Source: Neostapfia colusana | Lineage: Eukaryota > Streptophyta > Magnoliopsida > Poales > Poaceae | Direction: 5' to 3' | Assembly: GCA_030760725.1 (NCBI GenBank) | Contig: JASWHV010000005.1 | Coordinates: forward strand, 27,289,241-27,353,240 | DNA length: 64,000 nucleotides | In this document: in pieces, positions 55,956-64,000 of the stretch | Numbering within the stretch: the stretch's first letter is position 1 | How the letters are laid out: every line of letters starts with the position of its first letter | Program-made: the position numbers and the translations under genes | Notes under the pieces: generated by a model | Told to the model about the DNA's origin: nothing | The model's input: only the letters and a program-made list of their open reading frames with translations | The model's database searches: none

Positions 55956-56120
55956 TTGTGACGCCCCTGTTCTGAGAGGAAACCTCTCTGAACCGAGACT
56001 GATGCGTATGTGTGCCCAGGATGTTCATCACACATACACATATTTTCCACAAACTGAATTCAGAATATATATTACCACGAATAACAGGGTTTATTACAAT
56101 GTCTTATGAGTCTTGGACTC

Positions 56121-56180
56121 ATTCTAGCAGCGGAAGTCTTATCTTAGCAGCGGAAGTCTTATTCTAGCAGCGAAAGTCTT
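56121..56180 (-). repeat. Element E 5' LTR: minisatellite, three copies
   Basis: This is the same unit as at 50811-50888 but with three copies; the fourth is replaced by 'ctaactagtgaag'. It shows that the copy number changed after or during integration. Confidence 0.7.
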
Positions 56181-57216
56181 CTAACTAGTGAAGAAGCAAA
56201 CTAAGCAGCAGCAGTGGCTCCATCTCTGCTCAATGCCCACAGGCAAGTTGACGGTGGATCACACTCCTAGTACTCCACGTGGTCTTCATAGTACTCCTCT
56301 CCTGTTGCTGATGATGTATGATAATGCAAGTTTGAGTACATGACGTACTCAGCAAGTGCGGGAAAATATGATATGTAGCTCACAACAAGGCAGGTATAAA
56401 AGGCTCATTGCAGAAAGCAAAATTTATTTCTAAAAACACGATAAAAACAGCAACTTAGCTTTAAGTGAATGTAATCCCAACATGTATTTAAACACCAACA
56501 TACCTCCATCATGTTCCATCACTTTCATGTCTCTTCCAGACATTTATCTTTTTCAACTTTTCTCAAGCTCGTGAATACCATCTCGTATTCACTACCATCT
56601 CATGAATACCATCTCGTATTCACTTCCATTTCATCTCATATTCGATTCTGTCTCATACCGAGACCAATGTTCATTGCTATGACACAACAGTCATGCAACC
56701 AATCTCATTACCCAGACTCAACAGTTCCGAAATCCAAATCGAAATACCAAAACATAACCAAATACCATCCAAACCATCCCAAAAACCATCCCAACTAACC
56801 ATGTGGGTTGTCCAGGCGCTCGTGACCATAAGCTCGGCTATCATGATAGTTTTAGACTCTGCAGAGTTTGTACCACTTTACCCACAAGTTTGTGATTTCG
56901 TCACCCGTCAGTGACTGCAGAACCTCCATTGTACCAGTACACAACCGTCAGTGTATGGCCAAGAGATCACAAAATAGCCTTTACAAAGGGGCTACTAGAT
57001 GTACGGACTCACTAAGGTTTCACCAGCAGGCTAGAATCTCCAATTCTCCCACCCACAGGCCCCTTCTTGTGCCATGCAGTTCCCAGGGCAGTCCTCACTC
57101 GGCTCCCATTCCCCGCGCCTTCCACGGTCCATAACAATCTAGCAACTTACCTAATTAGTCAGCTAAGTCGCACCCATATTTGGCCTTGTGGTGGCACTGT
57201 TATCCTGGCATGGCTC

Positions 57217-57221
57217 GCATG
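57217..57221. repeat. Target-site duplication of F, left copy (GCATG)
   Basis: GCATG before F is repeated right after it at 61261-61265. The left E LTR has a single GCATG at the same place (in 'actcgcatgaaccgg', about 51885), the empty-site control. Confidence 0.97.
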
Positions 57222-60200
57222 TGTAAGGGCCTCAGTTTTTGACACACATTTGCAGTGTTCATCACCACACCACACACCTCATTTGAGGAAGGTTGATGAA
57301 CACAAATGAAGAGCAAGTAACAATTATCAACATGCTCATTAGAGAACAAACTCACACATTGCAAGAGTGGTATTTCCCACATGTGATATAGATGGGCTGG
57401 ACATATGAAAACTCCTACACTTTACTAAGGATGTCCATGCCAAGTTTCACCCAAATTCAAAACCTGTTTGGGGTCATTTTGGGTATAGTTAGGAAGAGGG
57501 CAGTTTGAAACCATATTCAAATTCAAACTGTTTTTATCCCATGAATTTAAAAGTGGGAGCCATAATCTTACTCAGCACATTTTTGTGAGCTCACACACCA
57601 ATTTTCACTCCATTTGGAGTTGATCTTGACATGAGCTAAGTGGGAGGAATTCAAACTTTATTTGAATTTCAAACTGAACTTGTGCTGAAATTCATTCAAA
57701 CCAAACCTCATTTGAACTTTGATCAATTCAAATGGCTCATGGGTGAATAATTTGAATTGCCAAGGGTAGTATGGGGTTCACTGTTTACAACAGTGATTAG
57801 GAGTAAATTTCAGAGGTTAAAACTGGAGGTGGGACCCACATGTCAGCCACTGCTCAGATCAAACCGACTGAGACTTTTTCACTCGGGTCGCCGAGCCGCA
57901 GCGGTGATCGCCACCGAGGGCAGCCGCCGCGCCAGCAGCTGCTTGCCCACGCGCGGGCGTGAGGCGGTGCAGAGCCTTCTTAAGGCGCCTGCCCCCCTCC
58001 TCGGCCGAGGCACCACCATTCTTCCCCGCAAGAGCTCAGCGCCGGCCGAAAATTTCCGCAGCTCGGAATCAATCGGAGAACGCCGATCGCAGCTCCCTCC
58101 GTCCACTCCAGAGCCCCAGTAAGGTACTAGAGACCTTCCTCCGTCCTCCCCGTTGCTAGAATTCGGTTGAAACCGACTGATATCGGCTGTGCCGAAAGAT
58201 CAAATTCGGGACTTGGAACCGCCGCATCTCGGGCTCTCGTGGACAGCCCAACCAGGGCGTTGTCACGCCAAAGCCAAGGCACCCTTGGACGCACCGGTGA
58301 CCGGTGCTGCTCATCCCCGAGCCACAGCTCGAGTGGTTGCTCACTGGCGGTGAATTTCCACTTTTCCCCTTTCTGTGTACAGAACGACCTTCGGGTACGA
58401 TTCTGTTTAATTCGTGCTCTAGAAAGGATTAGAGGACCTCAAGACGCTCTCACACGAGCTAGACATGGTAACGCACAAGTTGCCTTCACAACTCTGGTCC
58501 GGAGAACCTCTGTACCCGGCGTAATTCAAGGTCTATCAATGGCGGAATGAACGGACGGTATCGGGCGCACGGTGAGGACCTATTTCGGGCCTTCCCCAAG
58601 CTGTCTCGAGCTCATGTCGACCTTCTCTGAGGTCCACTGATGCTCCCCGACCGGTTTCCCAAGTAGTTGAGGTGCTAGGGAAGTCAGCCGACATGGCCGA
58701 AGTCGTTCCGAGGTGGCGGCTCGTCGCCGACCATGCTCCGGCCATTGTCATGAGCAGCTTACCCTAGAATCCTGTTCCCCGAGTAAAAGTAGGCAGGGGC
58801 GGCCAGAATCGAGAAGTTTGGAGCTGTACAGAAGCCGGCGGCGAGCTCTCCGGCGAGGTCCCTCGGCGGCGGAGCGCGGGCGTCGCGAGGTTGAAGAAGG
58901 GGGTGGACCCCAGCTGTCAGTGGGAGATATTTTGAATCGAGATCCGGCTGCGGCCGGGATCGGGTGTGCTGGCGTGCAAAAATCATTGTGGGCCGCGGTG
59001 TGCTGTAGCCTCGGCGTGCGACGCGTGTCCCCTGGGCCCACGCGCGAGTTTAAACTTTTCCCCGATTTTCAGATTTCCTTCAAACTTCAAATCCTCATAA
59101 CTTTGGCTAGAAAGCTCCAAATTGAGTGAACCAAATTTTTCTGGATTCAGCTCTCCGAATACTTTCCAGCAAATCAAGTTTCACTTCATGAAAACCCTTA
59201 ATTGTCCAGAATTAATTCCTCAAAATTTAAACTATTAGGAATTTTAACTGGAGAATCCTTTGGAGGAAAATCCTGAAATTTTGCTGGGATGTTCACCAAA
59301 ATATCCCTGAACGGCCATAAAAATTTCAGATCCATTTGAGCTCATTTGATCCACCTAATGGTGTGATTAGTGAAACTGTTCCAGAGAAAATAGAAAATGT
59401 TCAGAAACATTTTCAGAATTTTCTCTGAAATTGTTTAGCTCATATCTTTACTTAGGAACTTCCAAATTAAGTGAGACCAACTCCATTAGAACCCTCTGAA
59501 AATCTAATTTTCAGAAAGTCATAGTTTGTTTCATGAAAGTCCCTAGAACACCCTAAGAGTTCCAATTAAGGTCAAGTACATAATTAATTGTGGAGGGCTC
59601 AAATGAGCTTTGCTGCAACTAAAACTTGACCAAGCCACTGTTTAGGTTGTAACCAAGCCACAATAAAAGTTTAACAGTCATTAGGTCTATCTAGCAAAGG
59701 TTATAGACTTCACAACTTCAAACTTAATACAAATGCATTAAATTAATACATGTATTGTTTCTATCATGTAGTCGCTAAGGTCGAGGAGGAACCCGAAGTC
59801 CTAGACTTCGTAACTCTGGAGGAGCAGCTAGCCTACGACCAAGAGCAGCAAGGCAAGCTCCGGTTTGCATTAACACCTTTTTACAAATTTTTATTGTTTT
59901 GAGCACATACTTGTTTCCTTTATTCAGTGCATTAGAGTCATGTTTGGAAGCCCCACTGCATAGCCAAGAAAACCATGGGTTGGGTTTAGGATTGCAAACC
60001 CCGTTAGCTACTGCATTGCTAGGATAAAGTAGGATTCGGTACAAGTCGAGTAGTTGGAACTACTCACGAGAATAGGCTAGAGGCACATTGCTCGGGTAGA
60101 TATAGCACATGATACACATGGCAAGAAAATGAGACCGAGCGGAGAGTAAGGGCAGCAGGACTTTGGGGCCTGTGTGCTGTAGCTCCGCTTGTGTCGATTG

Positions 60201-61260
60201 AAGACCGAGCCGTGTGCGGGCCTGTTGAACAAGCTAGAACAGTACCGAAGACCTACCGGCTATATGGGAACCGGGAAACTGATGTAACTCGGGTAGCTGG
60301 GTATTGAGGCATTGCCCATCGTTCAGAAGGTAGGTTGAGAGCCCGAGGTGTAAATCGGCTGGCGGCACAGAGATGCGCGTGCAGAGACCTCTTGCTCGGG
60401 ACGATGGGACGGGTTCAATATTTGGCTGACGGGTGAAAGGTAGTTGTGTACAGCGTCCGTGATGGTTGTTGTAGGCAACATCGAGTACGGGCGTACGTGA
60501 CGGGTTGTTCAGGTAACCCTGCAGGTGTAAATCGATTATAATCGCCGTCCCTCGCGGTCAGTGAGTACCACTTGTTCACTGTACCGTGACATAGAAAGAA
60601 CAGGCTAGTTACATGTTAAAATGTTGCTGATTGAAAGATGGACTCTGATTGTTGATGATATGCTGTAGTTTAGAGCTAACTAGAGTTCATTTCAACTTTG
60701 GGCAAAGTACATGAGAGAAATGCGTTTCTTGTTTGATTGCGGCTCTCTCATGTGCCTTAGCGTTAGGTTCTCCACAACCGGCTGCTAAAACTTGAAAGTA
60801 AGGTTCCACTAATTAGGCGAGTCCTTTGCAAATGATTTTTCCCCATGTACCTATCACCCCTCATGTAGAAGTTCCATGTTTAGGTGAGACGGGTCAGACT
60901 TGCTGAGCCTTCGTGCTCACTGCTTGTGTTTGAAGCTTTTGCAGGGTTCTATGAGGAAGGGACTCCCGAAGAGGAGACGGAACCCCAGGAGGGGAACCCC
61001 ATCGAGTGGGAGTCGTGCACGCCGCAGAGTTAGTGTGCGTGTGTGCTAGCAAGGACGCGTTCAAGGGCTGAACGTGCACTTGATGCTTAGTCTACGCCCG
61101 CGAGTGTAGACTGAACTTATTTTGATGTAAACATGTTCATAACTTGTTTATGTAATAAAATTTCACTTCCGCTTTGTACCTTTGACGAGTGTTATACGGT
61201 GCTGTGCAACGCAGCACCCCTCAGCGTGATCCTGGCTCGACAGGACCTTGGGTCGTGTCA
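57222..61260 (+). mobile_element. Element F: solo LTR of the D subtype (4039 bp)
   Basis: It starts TGTAAGGGCC and ends GGTCGTGTCA with GCATG on both sides and no internal region, the signature of an inserted element reduced to one LTR by recombination between its two LTRs. The promoter segment matches D, not B. Apparent open frames (57757-58122, 58713-59129) are the LTR's GC-rich leader. Confidence 0.97.
59772..61033 (+). other. Solo LTR F: putative split ORF, exon 2 (59772-59852) and exon 3 (60945-61033)
   Basis: Leader donor CAGTAAG|GTAC at 58123, exon 2 of 81 nt, exon 3 of 89 nt, reading frame continuous, ending IEWESCTPQS and TAG. The frame is intact although this LTR no longer serves an element, so insertion may be recent. 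Confidence 0.45.
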
Positions 61261-61265
61261 GCATG
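61261..61265. repeat. Target-site duplication of F, right copy (GCATG)
   Basis: It is identical to 57217-57221 and directly follows the LTR end. Confidence 0.97.
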
Positions 61266-62432
61266 AACCGGTCCTTAGATCTACGGCAAGTAACCACCAT
61301 CTCATTCTATCTCATCCACAAACCAAGCTTGCCTAGATCTCCCTCCGATTCATGTTCATTAACAATAACCGTTTCTCATTATTCATACGAGTGCAATTAG
61401 CTAGACACGTCTATCTCGCTTCCCGTATCCCATGGACTCAGTGAAGCATAAAAGCAAAAACCATACCCGACTCATAAACTTTCCCGGTGACAAGGGTGGT
61501 TAACAAAACTAGTAAACTCCTATGAAAGGGTTTCCCATCATGTTGACTCAAGCACACACACCATTTCGCAAACAAAACAGTTTTCCAAAAACATGGGATC
61601 ATTTATGGTCAAGGGCACTTGCCTTGTTCTTGCGGCTTCTGTTGCTCTGGGATCTCAAAATCTTGATGCTGAAATCCTTCGTAGATAGCTCCCTGAGCTT
61701 GTCCTTCTATTTATGATCACACACATACAAGATCCACAGCAATCAATCATCATGCACAAATATTATTCAAGATGCAATGATGCATATGCACGCTATTCCT
61801 ATGATGTTGGCTTTATTAGATCGAGTTGTACATGTTCTTGCATGGCTTGCATGAGTTTTACGATGAACAGAGGTGTAAATATCAAATGTGGACATGGTGA
61901 TGATCTCGTCACAAGATCTAGATCAAACCGATCAACACGTGATCTGTCCGCGAAAAAGCTTCTGTTTGAAAGGGATCGAAGAACAGATGCAAAGAAAACG
62001 CGATGATGTCGTAAGCTGGTATTGGAAACCTACCTTGCTTCCTTTGGGTCCTCCCTCCTAGCGAAAACAGATCGTCGGGGCTCTCTTCTGGCAGCGGCGA
62101 TCGTGTCTGAGCTCGTTGGTGGTCTCTCCGGTGGTCAAACTCTGGCGAAGGGGTTTAGCTCGGCGAGTTTGGTGCTTCCAAGTTATCGGCTTAGAAAAGA
62201 TGTTACGACCAAGGGGGTTGTTTCGGGTTCTATTTATAAGAGGGAGGAGAAGAGTCCTAATCTGATCAGAATTTGAATAAGAGTCCTATTCAAATTGTTT
62301 TTGAATCTTAAAAACTTATCTTCAATTGATTTGGTGCGGTAGCAACGTGGAATTCATGTCGGTTTCCTTCCGTGTCGGTATTCTCGTGCGTACAGAAGAA
62401 AAACCGCTTCAGATCTCGTTACCTCCGCGGTG

Positions 62433-63168
62433 ATGAGCTCCGTAAGCTCCACATGTCCTGCAGGGACCTGGGCTCCCTTTTTCCACAGAGGCGGGCTCCG
62501 GTTGTACCTCGTGTCAGGCGGGCGAGACCTCCCTCTTCCTGAGAGGCGAGCTCCACGTGCGCCACGCGTCCTGGCGAGTCGGACCTCCCTCTCCCTCAGA
62601 GGCGAGCTCCGCATGCGCCATGTGTCCGTGCCGGACCTCCCCTCTCTTCGGGGGTGGCTCCGAATGTGCCACGTGTCGGTGCCGGACCTCCCCTCTCTTC
62701 GGAGGTGAGCTCCGATAGTGCCACATGTCCTAGCAGCGCCAGACTTCCTTTCTCCTCAGAGACGAGCTCCGAGGTTGACACATGTCCAACAGTGACGGAC
62801 CTCCCGGAGGTGAGCTCCGGAGGTGACACATGTCCAGTAGGACCGGACCTCTCGGAGGTGTGCTCCGAGAGCGACACGTGTCCCTGGGGTTGGACCTCTC
62901 GGAAGTGAGTTCTGAGAGCGATACGTGTCCCGCGCGGGTGGTCCTCTCTTTTCTGCAGTGACTAGCTCCGAAGGCGACACGTGTCCTGCGGGGCTGGCCT
63001 CGCTCCTCCGCAGAGGCTAGCTCCGGGGACAACACATGTCCCACGGGGTCGGACCTCGCCCCTTTCGCAGAGACGAGCCCCGAGCCTGCCACGTAGCCAG
63101 TTAGCGACAGACCTCTCCCCCTTTGCGGGGATGAGCTCCGAAGGCGCCACGTGGCCAGCGGGCCATGG
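62433..63168 (-). repeat. Element E 5' LTR: U3 tandem array
   Basis: This is the same array of about 14 units as at 53044-53780, again upstream of the TATA box on the minus strand. Individual units differ between the two LTRs in the CACGTG/CACATG core. Open frames at 62354-63150 are repeat artefacts. Confidence 0.85.
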
Positions 63169-63308
63169 AAGTTGTCTTCAGCGCTCTCTGTGGATCAAAT
63201 TTGGCTCTTTTTGGCTATTTTTTTATTCCTTTTCTGTGTCCACTTCTTTTAAAATGTTTTCTCTATATAAAATATGAATGCATGCAGAAATCAAAATTGA
63301 GGGTGTCA

Positions 63309-63315
63309 CCGAGCT
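63309..63315. repeat. Right end of E: two extra bases (CC) and target duplication GAGCT
   Basis: The LTR terminus GTGTCA ends at 63308. CC intervenes before GAGCT, which matches 50642-50646. Across one GAGCT the flanks of E join into the conserved RNase H frame (WLEL then IKD). Confidence 0.85.
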
Positions 63316-64000
63316 CATCAAAGATCATAACTTCGAGATCCACTACCATCCAGGAAAAGTGAACGTGGTTGCCGACACGTTTAGTCGGAAAGCCCACGTT
63401 CACAACTTGGCGATTGCTGAGTTAGAAGAAGAAAAACCCAGTCTCCGTGTCATTCCGTATGGAGTACTTTATAACATTGCTCTCATTCCAACAATCTGAG
63501 GAAAGATTGCTGAGGTTCAAAGGAGAGAAAAGGGCATGTCTCACATACGGAGGAGAATAGACAACGGAGAAATGAGGTGGGTTAGGAAGAACAATGAGGG
63601 TACTCTATGGTTTAAAGACCGTATAGTTACCTCACAAGATGAAGCTCTACGGCCGGAGATGTCGCACAATGCTGAAGTGGTGTGAGTACGGCGAAAGAGT
63701 ACTGTTTGGGGTGATTAGTCAACGAAACCAATGACCGAGTCCGGACAATAGAAGCGAACTTGGAGGCTGTACAATCCCGACAGAAAAGCTACGATGGTCA
63801 AAGGCATAGACCATTGCATTTTGACGGTGGAGAACAGGTGTCTTTGCGTGTCTCTGATGAATGGAATTCACCGGTTCGATGTAAGGGGGAGATTTTGCTC
63901 CCTGAGCCTTAGATCCATTTGCTATCACAGAAAAGTGCGGACCATAGCCTACCGGCTGGAACTACTGGCAAGCCTTACCGGTGTTCACGACATATTTCAT
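63311..64000 (+). pseudogene. Element C: pol remnant (RNase H end, linker, integrase C-terminus)
   Basis: It resumes after E with LIKDHNFEIHYHPGKVNVVA (RNase H end) and the linker to integrase. A TGA lies at 63497-63499. After GTLWFKDRIV the sequence jumps to YGRRCRT (about 63645), so the integrase zinc domain and catalytic core are deleted. Both sides of that junction share GAAGCTC-like bases. The rest (EALYGRRCRT, RFDVRGR, SLTGVHDIF) is the integrase C-terminal region with further frame damage, running off the window. Confidence 0.88.

Larger units (their letters stand above)
56267..61703 (-). other. Element E 5' LTR: putative split ORF, exon 2 (61703-61623) and exon 3 (56307-56267)
   Basis: Exon 2 here is fully open over 81 nt (QAQGAIYEGFQHQDFEIPEQ and a Gln-rich end) and ends CAAG|GCAAGT. 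Exon 3 encodes GEEYYEDHVEY and TAG in the matching phase. The solo LTR F lies in the intron between them, in the opposite orientation. This copy keeps the reading frame that the left LTR has lost. Confidence 0.4.
50647..63308 (-). mobile_element. Element E: gag-protease-only non-autonomous LTR element
   Basis: Two 3.3 kb LTRs flank an internal region of only about 2.0 kb. It holds a primer site, a short leader, a broken gag, the start of a retropepsin, then directly the hairpin and polypurine tract. There is no RT, RNase H or integrase. GAGCT at 50642-50646 and 63311-63315 is the target duplication, with two extra bases (CC, 63309-63310) at the right end. Solo LTR F is inserted in its right (5') LTR. 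E would depend on another element's enzymes; gag style and the 3' hairpin point to a Tekay-like relative. Confidence 0.92.
55957..63308 (-). repeat. Element E: 5' LTR, interrupted by solo LTR F
   Basis: Its two parts, 55957-57221 and 61266-63308, are colinear with the left LTR; removing F and one GCATG leaves about 3.3 kb. It carries its own TATA (62238-62231), leader donor (62034) and tandem array (62433-63168). The inserted F separates exon 2 (61703-61623) from exon 3 (56307-56267), so the split ORF of this copy is disrupted by 4 kb. Confidence 0.92.
13096..64000 (+). mobile_element. Element C: old Tekay-like element split by B, D and E, running off the right edge
   Basis: C begins near 13096 (TGTGTTTCAGG; a start at 13098 is also possible). 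Its 5' LTR is interrupted by B at 16551-31976 and D at 33243-48605, and ends CCCCACA at 48640. A primer site follows at 48644, then a leader and pol remnants to 50646. E interrupts pol, and C resumes at 63311. Joining the flanks of B across one ATAAC gives sequence colinear with A's LTR near 11821. Joining the flanks of E across one GAGCT restores a conserved RNase H reading frame. These two junctions establish that the pieces belong to one element. The 3' LTR lies outside the window. Confidence 0.85.

Noticed and set aside
1..64000. tRNA, rRNA, CRISPR or bacterial-type operons
   Set aside because: No cloverleaf, ribosomal sequence or regular spacer array was seen; the only tRNA-related sequences are primer-binding sites.

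Overview
The window is plant nuclear DNA made almost entirely of nested LTR retrotransposons of the Ty3/gypsy superfamily. I see no host gene, rRNA, tRNA or CRISPR array. The tRNA-iMet primer sites, the Tekay/Del-type chromovirus polyproteins (retropepsin, RT, RNase H, zinc-finger integrase with a chromodomain-like tail) and the deep nesting fit a large-genome monocot, most likely a grass. The species cannot be named from the sequence.

Layout. (G) 1-3246, minus strand: gag, leader, primer site and LTR of a decayed Ty3/gypsy element, joined to the 3' end of a second copy. (A) 3247-13093, plus: a 5'-truncated Tekay-like element with a heavily mutated gag-pol and its 3' LTR. (C) 13096-64000, plus: an old element that hosts most later insertions. 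Its 5' LTR is split into 13096-16550, 31977-33242 and 48606-48640, followed by primer site, leader and deleted pol fragments (48641-50646 and 63311-64000). (B) 16551-31976, plus: a complete 15.4 kb Tekay-like element in C's LTR, with two 4042-bp LTRs and target duplication ATAAC. (D) 33243-48605, minus: a complete sister of B in the same LTR, with an open 1519-aa gag-pol and an open 314-aa extra gene. (E) 50647-63308, minus: a gag-protease-only, non-autonomous element in C's pol, target duplication GAGCT. (F) 57222-61260, plus: a solo LTR of the D type in E's 5' LTR, target duplication GCATG. The order of insertion is C, then B, D and E, then F.

How the parts work together. In B and D the genome order is LTR, primer site, about 1.5 kb leader, extra coiled-coil gene, gag-pol, hairpin plus polypurine tract, LTR. 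D is the only copy with both genes open, so it could supply proteins to B and, less certainly, to E.

Most interesting signal. The 3.3-4 kb LTRs of three diverged families (A; B/D/F; E) each appear to hold a small spliced gene. There is an upstream leader exon with a GCAAG|GTA donor (visible in B/D/F and E), an 81-nt middle exon that starts and ends in the same phase and uses a GC donor (AAG|GCAAG), and an acidic last exon with a stop codon just before the LTR's 3' end. The gag start codons of A, B, D and E, and the extra-gene start codons of B and D, sit at or one base after a 3' splice-acceptor sequence. Together these suggest that these elements use splicing to bypass a very long leader and may express an unrecognised LTR-encoded peptide. 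Transcript data would decide this.
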